From the NCBI GenBank assembly GCA_943913655.1, contig CALTZA010000001.1, positions 124,001 through 188,000 of the forward strand: DNA of 64,000 bases, read 5' to 3'. Shown one piece after another: positions 17,091 to 25,626 of this stretch. Positions within the stretch are counted from its first letter, which is position 1, and every line of letters begins with the position of its first letter. A program made the position numbers and the translations under genes. Under the pieces are notes generated by a model. It was not told the origin of the DNA. It saw only the letters and a list, made by a program, of their open reading frames with translations, and did no database searches. Source of the stretch: an uncultured Francisella sp. (lineage in GTDB: Bacteria > Pseudomonadota > Gammaproteobacteria > Burkholderiales > Neisseriaceae).

Positions 17091-17610
17091 ATAGGCCCAT
17101 TAATTCATTTAAGAAATTAGTAAATGCTGGGTTACTTGGCTTGGTAGAGTCTGGCATCTTATTCCAACGCTCATGCCAAGCTTCTAAAGCGCTTTTAATT
17201 AAATTTTTAGATTGAGCACTGGATATCTTCCCTTGAGAGCTATCTATGGCAGCATGCAAATAAACTTGAAAAATGCTATCGTCTACTGTATTGTGTCCAA
17301 CCAAGCTAATACGGAAATTATTAAGGCGCCTGGCAACCTCCACCTTATCCATCTTGCCATTACTAATTTTAAACGATAGGCGGTCAGCTTCAGCGCGAAT
17401 CTTAGCCACATCTGACCAATGACTATCCGCTAAATGGTAGGGACTTTTGTCTTGCTGGTTAGTAGAAACATTAGAAGAACCAGGAGAAACAACTGAAACT
17501 GGTGTAGTATCATTTAGGTTTCTCTCTGCACTAGGAGGCAGCACAAAGGTACAGGCAGATAGAGTCAGAAGGGAGGCTGTAGCAAATAAAAACATTGTTT
17601 TCTTATGCAT
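17077..17610 (-). CDS. Putative lipoprotein, unknown function
   Basis: 177 residues from the ATG at 17610. The signal peptide MHKKTMFLFATASLLTLSAC carries a good lipobox (LSAC), with Thr at +2. A Ser/Pro/Asn-rich linker follows (about 22-60), then a folded-looking alpha-helical domain ending NPAFTNFLNELMGLSYLE. I do not recognise the family. GAGA lies just upstream of two consecutive ATGs (17613 and 17610). The frame extends in-phase to 17670, but those residues would precede the signal peptide and are unlikely. It sits 79 nt downstream of cysK on the same strand. Confidence 0.7.
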   Translation of the reverse strand: MHKKTMFLFATASLLTLSACTFVLPPSAERNLNDTTPVSVVSPGSSNVSTNQQDKSPYHLADSHWSDVAKIRAEADRLSFKISNGKMDKVEVARRLNNFRISLVGHNTVDDSIFQVYLHAAIDSSQGKISSAQSKNLIKSALEAWHERWNKMPDSTKPSNPAFTNFLNELMGLSYLE

Positions 17611-17689
17611 CATGTTTCTCAATATTAGAGTTAACGGCGACAAGTAGTTTACCGCTTTTCTACTCCTCATACAATCAAAATTAACAAGA

Positions 17690-18625
17690 CTATTTTAAAT
17701 TTTCATACAATGTTGTAGAAAGATAGCGCTCTCCAAAATCAGGTAATAGTACGATAATCATTTTCCCTTCATTGTCACTTTTAGCCGCCAATTGAAGCGC
17801 AGCAGCTGCTGCTGCTCCAGCAGAGATACCAGCTAAAATTCCTTCTTCACTAGCTAATCTACGAGCAATTTCAAAAGCATCCTGATTGGGAATTTGTATC
17901 ACCTCATCATAAATATCCGTATTCAACACCTTGGGGATAAAGCCTGCTCCTATCCCTTGAATGGGATGCGATCCTTTTTCTCCCCCAGCTAAAACAGGAG
18001 ATGCTTTAGGTTCAACCGCTATAATTTTTACTGATGGTTTTTTCTTTTTTAATAACTCACCAACTCCCGTAATGGTGCCCCCTGTACCAACACCTCCCAC
18101 AAAAATATCTATTTCCCCTGCACTGTCACGCCATATTTCTTCCCCTGTTGTTTGATGATGGATTCTTGGATTAGCTTTATTTTCAAACTGTTGCAAAATA
18201 ATATGTGTTTGAGGATTAGCTTCAACCAATGAATTTGCTTTAGTAATTGCTCCTTGCATGCCCTCAGATCCAGGAGTTAAAAGCAATTGCGCACCATAAG
18301 CGCGCGTCAATATTCTTCTTTCTTGACTCATTGTTTCAGGCATAACCAAAATTACTTGATAACCTCTTGCCGCGCCAACCATGGCCAAAGCTATTCCAGT
18401 ATTACCACTTGTCGGTTCAACAATCACACTTTTACCAGCAATTAATTGGCCTGCTTTTTCAGCAGCATCTACCATTGCAATTGCAACACGATCTTTCACA
18501 CTGCCACTTGGATTAAAAAATTCTAATTTGGCATAAACCTGAGCCTTTAAATCTTTGGTTAAACGGTTTAACTTAACTAAAGGTGTGTTACCAACAGTCC
18601 TTGTAATATCTTGTGCAATATTCAT
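17690..18625 (-). CDS. cysK: Cysteine synthase A (O-acetylserine sulfhydrylase)
   Basis: 311 residues, fold-type II PLP enzyme converting O-acetylserine and sulfide to cysteine. The PLP lysine is in FFNPSGSVKDRVA near residue 43; the substrate loop PTSGNTGIALAM is near 68; the phosphate loop GVGTGGTITGVG is near 177; GISAGAAAAAAL near 265. Very strong ribosome-binding site (AAGGAGGGAGC) before the ATG. CysK versus CysM cannot be settled without alignment; the sequence reads as the CysK group. gshA, which uses cysteine, lies 1.8 kb upstream on the other strand. Confidence 0.93.
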   Translation of the reverse strand: MNIAQDITRTVGNTPLVKLNRLTKDLKAQVYAKLEFFNPSGSVKDRVAIAMVDAAEKAGQLIAGKSVIVEPTSGNTGIALAMVGAARGYQVILVMPETMSQERRILTRAYGAQLLLTPGSEGMQGAITKANSLVEANPQTHIILQQFENKANPRIHHQTTGEEIWRDSAGEIDIFVGGVGTGGTITGVGELLKKKKPSVKIIAVEPKASPVLAGGEKGSHPIQGIGAGFIPKVLNTDIYDEVIQIPNQDAFEIARRLASEEGILAGISAGAAAAAALQLAAKSDNEGKMIIVLLPDFGERYLSTTLYENLK

Positions 18626-18745
18626 TGCTCCCTCCTTGTCTAACCATTACCAAGCAACTTCTTCTGCCTATTTCTTATAAGTGGTTAAGTATCTTTGATA
18701 GATTAATCTATTGGTTATAGAATATGTAATAAGAAATGTCACTAT

Positions 18746-18777
18746 AAAAAACCTGCTTAGTAAGGCAGGTTTTTTTA
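18746..18777. terminator. Rho-independent terminator downstream of the first YbjN-like gene
   Basis: Stem ACCTGC (18751-18756) with GCAGGT (18765-18770), extendable by two pairs, with AAAAA before and seven T after. It can stop the minus-strand YbjN-like transcript before cysK. Confidence 0.88.
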
Positions 18778-18793
18778 TAACAGCATGTTAACC

Positions 18794-19207
18794 CTAATTG
18801 ATTTCAGGGTAAATTTTTGGCAAATGCTGAACAATTAAAGCCAAAAACGCTTGAACCATAGCGGGATCAAAGTTTTGCTCTGGGGTTGGCAAAACAATAT
18901 CCATGATTAATTCACCAGCTTCGTTCTTATAGAATTTCAAGACATCATTTTCTCTATTTAGCTTAAATATCTTATCAGCTGCGTTTTTAGATTTAAGAAT
19001 CTCTACATCTTTACCAAAGAAAGTACGAATAATGGTATATGGAGAATTATCTACCCCAACAATTACATTATATTTGTCTTTATTAGAGCCAAATTCAACA
19101 ACTGAGCGAAAAATGGTGACATCATTTTCAACTTCCGATACTTCGAAAGAGTCTAACAATTTATTTTCCTTGAAAAAATCTTTTAATTTTTCTGCTTTTT
19201 TGTTCAT
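18794..19207 (-). CDS. YbjN-like small protein, paralogue A of a three-gene cluster
   Basis: 137 residues beginning MNKKAEKLKDFFKENKLL. No signal peptide or membrane segment. Shared family features are the MNKKA start, an amphipathic N-terminal helix, a strand-rich centre (TIFRSVVEFGSN, VIVGVDNSPYTIIRTFFG), LNRENDVLKFYKNEAGELIMDI, and a C-terminal FDPAMVQAFLALIVQHLPKI helix. This resembles the YbjN/type III chaperone-like fold and the small cytosolic YbjN-like proteins of Firmicutes. SD AAGGAT sits 8 nt upstream. Function unknown; fold assignment from pattern only. Confidence 0.72.
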   Translation of the reverse strand: MNKKAEKLKDFFKENKLLDSFEVSEVENDVTIFRSVVEFGSNKDKYNVIVGVDNSPYTIIRTFFGKDVEILKSKNAADKIFKLNRENDVLKFYKNEAGELIMDIVLPTPEQNFDPAMVQAFLALIVQHLPKIYPEIN

Positions 19208-19343
19208 AATATATCCTTAAAACAATTTAATAACCCCATTTAGCCTAGGGAGCCCTGCAGTAATAGTATCATGTTTTAATCTGTCTTGATTGAGTGCTTT
19301 TATAAGATTGAATTTTTAGATGGATCTCCTGTAACTTATTATT

Positions 19344-19796
19344 TTATAAGTTCTTTTCTATATTTACAGGAGAATCTAGTTTAGCCAGTATTTCTGGTGC
19401 ATAATGAACGATCCAAGCCAGATAGCTCTGTAGTATTTCGGGCTCAAACAATTTATCATGACAGGCATAGATCATTTCCCAAACAATAGTTTTTGTCATA
19501 AGATCTTGATAAAATTTGAAAACAGGATATTGTTTATTCAACTCATTAATCCGCCAAAGCCACTTTTTACGCTCGCTTTTTCTTACTTGAGAGAGCGATT
19601 TCAAATCAAGTCGTAACAATATATCTTGCGAATCATCTATAACCACCAAACATTGCAAAATTTTTTTTTCTTGTAAGTTAACGTTGGCATAAAACAACAC
19701 TGTATGCATCGCATCTTTAACTTCTTTAATAGCAAATGCCTCTTTATTCATGTTTTCTTTAATATACTTAATGAATTGCTTAGCTTTTTTGTTCAC
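19344..19796 (-). CDS. YbjN-like small protein, paralogue B
   Basis: 150 residues, the most diverged of the three paralogues. It keeps MNKKAKQFIKYIKEN, AMHTVLFYANVNL, LVVIDDSQDILLRLDL, INELNKQYPVFKFYQD and FEPEILQSYLAWIVHYAPEI. Compared with A it has an extra basic stretch (KSERKKWLWR) in the middle. The GTG start overlaps the TGA of paralogue C as GTGA, so it is probably coupled to C, while 136 nt separate it from A. No known function. Confidence 0.7.
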   Translation of the reverse strand: MNKKAKQFIKYIKENMNKEAFAIKEVKDAMHTVLFYANVNLQEKKILQCLVVIDDSQDILLRLDLKSLSQVRKSERKKWLWRINELNKQYPVFKFYQDLMTKTIVWEMIYACHDKLFEPEILQSYLAWIVHYAPEILAKLDSPVNIEKNL

Positions 19797-20257
19797 GCGT
19801 AATTTTCTTTGCTCAAGGATGATAATGGATGTGATCCAGTCAAGTAACCAGAAAGGGTCTTGGCTTCTCGATTAACAACACCTAACATAAAATGAACTAA
19901 ATCAGGGTCAAATGAGTCATCAGAATTTGAATTAATCCAGTCCATCACTATATTATTTCTATCATCAAGAAAAAACTTGAAACTGCGATAGTGAGTGTTT
20001 AGTATGTTAACTCTATCTAGTAAACAAGAATTCTTTTTATCTGAAGAATCTTCTGCCGTTAACCACACTCGGATAATTGTTTGCAAACCTTCTTCCAAAA
20101 TAACCACTAACTTAAAAAAGTGACCTGTACCTGTTTCAATCGCACTATTAAAGAGAACAAAACTGCGTCCTCCTTCATTATGCTCGTTCATCGAAAAAGA
20201 TTTGGCTAACTGGTGTCTTTGCAAATAATCTTGAAATTGCTGTGCTTTTTTGTTCAT
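19793..20257 (-). CDS. YbjN-like small protein, paralogue C
   Basis: 154 residues starting MNKKAQQFQDYLQRHQLA. The core RSFVLFNSAIETGTGHFF, LVVILEEGLQTIIRVWLT, VNILNTHYRSFKFFLDD and SFDPDLVHFMLGVV aligns by eye with the other two copies; the C-terminus has an extra low-complexity tail (SHPLSSLSKENYA). First gene of the cluster in the direction of transcription. No good Shine-Dalgarno is seen before the ATG. Divergent from gshA. Unknown function. Confidence 0.72.
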   Translation of the reverse strand: MNKKAQQFQDYLQRHQLAKSFSMNEHNEGGRSFVLFNSAIETGTGHFFKLVVILEEGLQTIIRVWLTAEDSSDKKNSCLLDRVNILNTHYRSFKFFLDDRNNIVMDWINSNSDDSFDPDLVHFMLGVVNREAKTLSGYLTGSHPLSSLSKENYA

Positions 20258-20369
20258 GTCGTAACAATAAAATGACCAAAGAATACTGAGCTGCTATTTT
20301 AACTGATTCTTCCTGTAATATAAACCAAGTAATATATACTTAAATAATAGCAAAGGAAGGTTACACCCT

Positions 20370-20435
20370 ATGATTACTAACAACAATCCCTTACAATCGT
20401 CACTACCTGCTAATCAAGAGCCAAGCTATGCTTAA
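20370..20435 (+). CDS. Possible 21-codon leader ORF overlapping the gshA start
   Basis: ATG at 20370 follows a strong GGAAGG ribosome-binding element (20355-20360) with 9-nt spacing. The frame encodes 21 residues (starts MITNNNPLQSS, ends EPSYA), and its TAA (20433-20435) lies just inside gshA in another frame, giving an 8-nt overlap. gshA itself has only a modest AAGAG site. The layout suggests translational coupling. Existence as a translated peptide is inference. Confidence 0.45.
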   Translation: MITNNNPLQSSLPANQEPSYA

Positions 20436-21744
20436 AAGAAATATATTACCTGATCATCTCACTGCATTAGAGTCTGAGCTATTAAACAAAAAAACACAAA
20501 TAGAATGTTGGCTACAGCATGAATGGAATTCACATTCTCCCCCGTTTTATGGCTCAGTCGATCTACGTAATGCTGGCTATAAAATTGGCCCTATCGACAT
20601 GAATCTTTTTCCAGGTGGTTTTAATAATCTTAACCATTCTTTTCTCACAGATGCTGTGATTGCCATGCAAAAAGCTGTGCATAAAGTATGCCAGGCCAAA
20701 AGTGTATTGATTATCCCAGAAAATCATACGCGCAATACTTTTTATTTGGAAAATGTTTACAGTCTACAGCAAATTTTATTAAAAGCAGGGTTTGAAACAC
20801 GCATCGGTACTTTGGTTAGCGAACATGCCGGCGTCCTCAAAATCCAAAATAACCATAAAATCACCCTGGAAGCAATTAAGAGAAAAGATAACCGACTATA
20901 TTTACAGGATGGCTTTAGCCCATGCATAATATTACTAAATAATGACCTATCAGCAGGTATTCCCGATATTTTACAAGGCTTACAACAAAACATTACCCCC
21001 CCTCTTTTTGCAGGATGGACAACACGCCGAAAATCGCAACACTTCTTTTGGTATCAAAAAATCATCCAACGCCTAAGTAAAACGATTGCGCTAGACGGAT
21101 GGTTGATCAATCCCTACTATGAAGTACATAAAAATCTAGATCTTAGCGAAGTAACAGTGTTGACTCAACTTAGCGATAAGGCTGCTTATCTATTGAGTAA
21201 AATCAGTGAAAAGTACCGCGAATATGGGATTAAAGATAAAGCTTTCTTGATTATGAAAGCCAACGCAGGCACTTATGGAATGGGAGTAATGACTGTTCGA
21301 TCCCCTAATGATATTTTACAACTTAATCGTAAGGCCAGAAATAAAATGTCTACTACTAAAGAAGGCCTCCCCATCCAAGATGTTATCTTACAAGAAGGTA
21401 TTTATACCTATGAACAAATTAATGGTGGTGTTGCTGAACCTGTTGTTTATATGGTAGATCAATTTGTTGTCGGTGGTTTTTATCGTATTCATGAAGGCCG
21501 AGGTAATGATGAAAATCTCAATGCCTCTGGCATGCAGTTCACTCCCATTAAATCTGATGTTTCAACTGTGCAGCATGATGAGCAAGACAAACAACATCAT
21601 TTTACTTGCTGGCAACAGCCAGCTTTGCAAAGTGATCAGCTGCGCAGTGACGATAAAGAAAATCGCTTTTACATCTATGGTCTAATTGCGCGTCTATCTC
21701 TTTTAGCAGCTGCTTTAGAAATTGAGCATACTTGTGCACAATAA
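20428..21744 (+). CDS. gshA: Glutamate-cysteine ligase (Acidithiobacillus-type GshA)
   Basis: 438 residues. This is the GshA family first defined from Acidithiobacillus ferrooxidans, distinct from enterobacterial GshA: FYGSVDLRNAGYKIGPIDMN and LFPGGFNNLN near residues 38-70, MKANAGTYGMGVMTV near 280, and QEGIYTYEQINGGVAEPVVY near 325. It makes gamma-glutamylcysteine, the first step of glutathione synthesis. The start at 20428 is supported because an in-frame stop lies at 20371 with no ATG between. recO follows after 12 nt. A glutathione-dependent Prx-Grx hybrid is encoded at 41.1 kb. Confidence 0.93.
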   Translation: MLKRNILPDHLTALESELLNKKTQIECWLQHEWNSHSPPFYGSVDLRNAGYKIGPIDMNLFPGGFNNLNHSFLTDAVIAMQKAVHKVCQAKSVLIIPENHTRNTFYLENVYSLQQILLKAGFETRIGTLVSEHAGVLKIQNNHKITLEAIKRKDNRLYLQDGFSPCIILLNNDLSAGIPDILQGLQQNITPPLFAGWTTRRKSQHFFWYQKIIQRLSKTIALDGWLINPYYEVHKNLDLSEVTVLTQLSDKAAYLLSKISEKYREYGIKDKAFLIMKANAGTYGMGVMTVRSPNDILQLNRKARNKMSTTKEGLPIQDVILQEGIYTYEQINGGVAEPVVYMVDQFVVGGFYRIHEGRGNDENLNASGMQFTPIKSDVSTVQHDEQDKQHHFTCWQQPALQSDQLRSDDKENRFYIYGLIARLSLLAAALEIEHTCAQ

Positions 21745-21756
21745 TACCCTTAATTT

Positions 21757-22479
21757 ATGTCCCATCTAACTGTTGATCATGAACCAGGCTTTGTACTCAG
21801 TACACGTGATTGGAAAGAAAGTAGTCTTTTCATCGATGTTTTTACTCAACATTTTGGCAGAAAAAGATTAATCGCACGAGGAGTAAGACGGCCCACTTCT
21901 GCTTCTCGCGGTTTAATCGTTCCTTTCGTGCCTTTATCTTTCTCTTGGTTTGGTCAACGCAGTTATCTGCATCAGGTCAAATGGGTGGGTGGATACCCAA
22001 TGCCCAGTGGTATTGCTATGCTCAGCGCCTGGTATGTCAATGAACTATTACTAAAGCTTTTACCACTATGCGATCCTTATCCTACTCTTTTTGATCGCTT
22101 GCAACATACCATGCAGATACTTGCTACAGGCAAGCATTTGGCTTCTACCCTACGCAAATTTGAATATCACTTGCTCTTAGAACTTGGTTTAGCACCTTCT
22201 CTAGAAAAGGATGCACAAGATGAAGCAATCCTAGCTGATCAGATGTATTGGGTACAACATGAACAGAATCTGATACGGCTAGAAAAAGCAACAAAAAATA
22301 GTGTAGATCTACAAATTAGCGGACAAAGTTTATTAAATATTCATAAGGAGCAGTATGTTGATGATAGGACCAAGCAAGAAGCGCGAGCATTTTTTCAATT
22401 TTTACTGACTTTTTATTTGCCTAAAAACCAGATCAATATGAGTGAAATGCTACACCAACTTGCCCATTTATCATCTTGA
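21757..22479 (+). CDS. recO: DNA repair protein RecO
   Basis: 240 residues. The N-terminal OB-fold shows GFVLSTRDWKESSLFIDVFT, GRKRLIARGVRRPTS and LIVPFVPLSFSWFGQ; the helical C-terminal part contains WYVNELLLKLLPLCDPYPTLF and RKFEYHLLLELGLAP. RecO loads RecA on SSB-coated DNA with RecR. No zinc-binding Cys cluster, as usual in gammaproteobacteria. It lies between gshA and pdxJ; in E. coli recO also directly precedes pdxJ. Confidence 0.93.
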   Translation: MSHLTVDHEPGFVLSTRDWKESSLFIDVFTQHFGRKRLIARGVRRPTSASRGLIVPFVPLSFSWFGQRSYLHQVKWVGGYPMPSGIAMLSAWYVNELLLKLLPLCDPYPTLFDRLQHTMQILATGKHLASTLRKFEYHLLLELGLAPSLEKDAQDEAILADQMYWVQHEQNLIRLEKATKNSVDLQISGQSLLNIHKEQYVDDRTKQEARAFFQFLLTFYLPKNQINMSEMLHQLAHLSS

Positions 22480-22549
22480 TCATGAAACCAGATAAAAAGC
22501 ATGCTAGAATCTGCAAGTAGGCTGCCATTGTAATAAAAAGAGAATGATC

Positions 22550-23278
22550 ATGCTATTAGGTGTTAATATTGACCATATTGCTACACTTAGGAACGCACGC
22601 GGTGCTCATTACCCTTCTCCTGTTGAAGCAGCATTAACCGCACAAACTGCAGGAGCAGATTACATCACTATTCATTTACGTGAAGATCGTCGTCATATCA
22701 ATGAAGATGATGTTGCTGATATCCAACGGTCCATACATTGTCGTTTAAACCTCGAAATGGGCTTAAATGATGAAATGTTAGACTATGCCTTGCGTTTTCA
22801 GCCCTCTGATGTCTGTCTTGTTCCAGAAAAAAGACAAGAATTAACAACTGAAGGTGGTTTGGACATTCAAAAATATTATCACCGCGTAGAGCATTTTATT
22901 AGACAGTTAACAAAAGCAGGCATCCATGTCTCTCTGTTTATTGATCCACTTGAAGAACAGATTGAAGCTGCAGCTGCGCTTCATGCTAGTGCAATAGAGC
23001 TGCATACTGGTACATATGCTAATGCTAAAAAGCAAAGCGCAGTAAGTAAAGAACTCAGTGTATTAGAAACCGCAGCCTATTTCGCCTCTGATTTAGGTTT
23101 ATTAGTAAATGCGGGGCATGGTCTTAACTATCATAACGTGCTACCAATTGCTCGTTTAGCACCAATTTCTGAACTAAATATTGGCCATGCAATTATTGCA
23201 CAAGCTCTTTTTACAGGTCTGGCAAACGCAGTCAAAGAGATGAAGAACCTTATTTTTCAAGCAAGGATACTTGCTTAA
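22550..23278 (+). CDS. pdxJ: Pyridoxine 5'-phosphate synthase
   Basis: 242 residues from the second ATG (22550), which has AGAGA at 7-nt spacing; the first ATG (22544) is too close to it. PdxJ condenses 1-deoxyxylulose-5-phosphate with aminoacetone-3-phosphate to PNP, the last ring-forming step of B6 synthesis. Motifs: LLGVNIDHIATLRNARG at the N-terminus, GADYITIHLREDRRHI near residue 40, DVCLVPEKR near 90, ELHTGTYA near 150, NAGHGLNYHNV near 190 and ELNIGHAIIAQALF near 215. Confidence 0.96.
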   Translation: MLLGVNIDHIATLRNARGAHYPSPVEAALTAQTAGADYITIHLREDRRHINEDDVADIQRSIHCRLNLEMGLNDEMLDYALRFQPSDVCLVPEKRQELTTEGGLDIQKYYHRVEHFIRQLTKAGIHVSLFIDPLEEQIEAAAALHASAIELHTGTYANAKKQSAVSKELSVLETAAYFASDLGLLVNAGHGLNYHNVLPIARLAPISELNIGHAIIAQALFTGLANAVKEMKNLIFQARILA

Positions 23279-23372
23279 ATATTTTTTTAGCCTTAATCAT
23301 AATGTAACTAGTGCAAATTCGTCATACTTAATTCTTTACCGAAATATTTTTTTAGATTTTTTGCTCTAGTTA

Positions 23373-23381
23373 TGGTATAAA
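23373..23381 (+). promoter_or_regulatory. Extended -10 promoter candidate for the DUF2147 gene
   Basis: TGG directly followed by TATAAA matches an extended -10 element, 55 bp upstream of the ATG. A 14-bp direct repeat AAATATTTTTTTAG occurs at about 23277 and 23342 around this region. Confidence 0.45.
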
Positions 23382-23436
23382 TTTAATTAATAACTCTGAA
23401 TTGTCTAGTTGATTCGCCATATTTGAGGAGAGATTT

Positions 23437-23862
23437 ATGAATAAGAAATTACTTTCAGCATTTGCCTTAGCCATAAGTATGACATTTTCTTTTTCAGCAG
23501 CTATTGAAGGTACTTGGAAAACAATTGATGATATCACTCATCAACCCAAAGCTTTAGTTAAGATCCAAAGAACTGGTAATACCTATTTTGGAACTGTTAC
23601 TTACCTATTTCCTGGAGCAACTAAGATTTGTACGAAGTGTTCGGGACAAAACAAAAATAGGCCGATATTAAATTTGGTGATCTTGAAGGGACTAAAAGAT
23701 GTGGGTAACAACGTATATGAAAATGGCCGTTTATTTGATCCCGAAAGCGGGAGAACCTACAGCGGTTCAGCTCAGCTGTTAAATCGCGATCAATTAAAAT
23801 TACATGGTTACATTGGCATTAAATTACTGGGTCGTAGCCAAATATGGCAACGTGTCCGATAG
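23437..23862 (+). CDS. DUF2147 family secreted protein
   Basis: 141 residues with a Sec signal peptide (MNKKLLSAFALAISMTFSFSAA), then a compact lipocalin-like DUF2147 domain: IEGTWKTIDD, LVKIQRTGNTYFGTV, a two-Cys stretch CTKCSG, ENGRLFDPESGRTYSGSAQ and LKLHGYIGIKLLGRSQIWQRV. The GxW start and YxGxV strand are characteristic. Periplasmic; the function of the family is unknown. Strong GAGGAG ribosome-binding site at 6-nt spacing; terminated by a hairpin shared with groEL. Confidence 0.85.
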   Translation: MNKKLLSAFALAISMTFSFSAAIEGTWKTIDDITHQPKALVKIQRTGNTYFGTVTYLFPGATKICTKCSGQNKNRPILNLVILKGLKDVGNNVYENGRLFDPESGRTYSGSAQLLNRDQLKLHGYIGIKLLGRSQIWQRVR

Positions 23863-23876
23863 GTAATTGAAAACAA

Positions 23877-23906
23877 TAAAAAAGCGGTCATTTGACCGCT
23901 TTTTTA
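23877..23906. terminator. Bidirectional terminator between DUF2147 gene and groEL
   Basis: Stem AGCGGTC (23883-23889) with GACCGCT (23894-23900), loop ATTT, flanked by A and T tracts. It serves both convergent genes. Confidence 0.92.
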
Positions 23907-23934
23907 TTACACCAACATACTGAAAAGGGGGTGA

Positions 23935-25590
23935 TTACATCATACCGCCCATACCACCCATACCTCCCATGCCACCGCCCACACCAGCCATGGCATCTGA
24001 TTGACCTTTTTCTTCTGGTAGGTCAGTGATCATACAATCAGTGGTCAACATCAAACCTGCAACTGAAGCAGCATGCTGTAGTGCTGTACGAGTCACCTTA
24101 GCAGGATCTAATACACCCATCTCAAACATGTCGCCATACTCACCAGTAGCTGCATTGTAACCATAATTACCTTTTGCGCCAGATACTTTGTTTACAACAA
24201 CGGCTGGTTCTTCCCCAGTATTTTTTACAATTTGACGCAGGGGCTCTTCCACTGCACGCAGCACAATCTGAATGCCTGCATTTTGTTCCGCGTTATCACC
24301 TTTTAACGTAGATAAAGCATGACAGGCACGAAGTAAAGCCACTCCACCACCAGGTACAACACCTTCTTCAACTGCCGCACGAGTCGCGTGAAGCGCATCA
24401 TCTACTCGATCTTTTTTCTCTTTCATTTCCACTTCAGTGGCAGCACCAACACGAATAACTGCTACACCGCCTGCCAACTTAGCCACTCGTTCTTGCAGTT
24501 TCTCTTTATCATAATCACTGGTCGCAGTATCAATTTGCGTACGAATTTCTTTGACGCGCGCATCTAAATCAGTTTTATCGCCCGCACCATCAATAATAAT
24601 GGTATTTTCTTTACCAATTTCAACACGCTTGGCTGATCCCAACTGTTCTAATTCTGTCTTTTCAAGGGTTAGGCCAACTTCTTCGGAAATGACTGTGGCA
24701 CCAGTTAAAATAGCAATATCTTGTAACATAGCTTTACGACGGTCACCAAAACCAGGTGCCTTGACTGCTACAGTCTTTAAAATACCACGGATATTATTAA
24801 CTACTAAAGTTGCCAACGCTTCACCTTCTACATCTTCAGCAATCAACAATAAAGGACGACTCGCCTTAGCAACATTCTCTAAAATAGGAAGCAACTCTCT
24901 GATATTACTAATTTTTTTATCAGTCACTAAAATATAAGGATTGTCTAAAGCAGAAATTTGTTTCTCTGTATTAGTAATAAAATAAGGAGATAAATAACCA
25001 CGGTCAAATTGCATTCCCTCGACAACTTCTAATTCATTATCAAGAGATTTTCCATCTTCAACTGTAATGACCCCCTCTTTGCCAACTTTATCCATGGCAT
25101 CAGCAATGATTTTACCAATGGCTTCATCGGCATTAGCAGAGATAGAACCAACTTGTTGAATTTCCTTTGAATCCTTACAGGGTCGACTAATCTTTTTAAT
25201 TTCCTCAACCAATGCATTAACTGCTTTATCAATTCCTCTTTTTAAATCCATTGGATTCATACCAGCAGCGACATACTTCATGCCTTCACCGATGATTGAC
25301 TGAGCCAATACTGTAGCAGTAGTAGTACCGTCCCCAGCTACTTCTGATGTTTTAGACGCAACTTGTTTCACCATTTGTGCGCCCATATTTTCAAATTTAT
25401 CCTTTAATTCAACTTCCTTAGCAACAGTTACTCCATCCTTAGTGATATTAGGACCGCCAAAAGCACGATCAATTACTACATTTCTTCCTTTTGGGCCCAG
25501 GGTCACTTTAACAGCATCAGCCAATATATCGACACCTCTCACCATCTTTTGGCGAGCACCATTACCAAATTGAATCTCTTTTACTGACAT
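23935..25590 (-). CDS. groEL: Chaperonin GroEL (Hsp60)
   Basis: 551 residues from MSVKEIQFG; this ATG (25590) has GGAGA at 6-nt spacing, better than the upstream ATG at 25596. Hallmarks: DAVKVTLGPKGRNVVID, DGTTTATVLAQSI, AAVEEGVVPGGGVALLRA, MITDLPEE, and the Gly-Gly-Met C-terminal tail. GroEL forms the double seven-ring folding chamber with GroES. Follows groES by 36 nt in one operon under a heat-shock-type promoter. Confidence 0.98.
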   Translation of the reverse strand: MSVKEIQFGNGARQKMVRGVDILADAVKVTLGPKGRNVVIDRAFGGPNITKDGVTVAKEVELKDKFENMGAQMVKQVASKTSEVAGDGTTTATVLAQSIIGEGMKYVAAGMNPMDLKRGIDKAVNALVEEIKKISRPCKDSKEIQQVGSISANADEAIGKIIADAMDKVGKEGVITVEDGKSLDNELEVVEGMQFDRGYLSPYFITNTEKQISALDNPYILVTDKKISNIRELLPILENVAKASRPLLLIAEDVEGEALATLVVNNIRGILKTVAVKAPGFGDRRKAMLQDIAILTGATVISEEVGLTLEKTELEQLGSAKRVEIGKENTIIIDGAGDKTDLDARVKEIRTQIDTATSDYDKEKLQERVAKLAGGVAVIRVGAATEVEMKEKKDRVDDALHATRAAVEEGVVPGGGVALLRACHALSTLKGDNAEQNAGIQIVLRAVEEPLRQIVKNTGEEPAVVVNKVSGAKGNYGYNAATGEYGDMFEMGVLDPAKVTRTALQHAASVAGLMLTTDCMITDLPEEKGQSDAMAGVGGGMGGMGGMGGMM

Positions 25591-25626
25591 AATCATTCTC
25601 CAAAATAAATTAATAGACTATACAAA

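Noticed and set aside
16983..17120. 45-codon plus-strand ORF starting MKTYAKSSATAT
   Set aside because: No ribosome-binding site or family features, and it runs antisense into the lipoprotein gene and its terminator.
24551..24937. 128-codon frame antisense to groEL
   Set aside because: Composition is that of a reverse-frame shadow of a highly conserved gene; no start signal.
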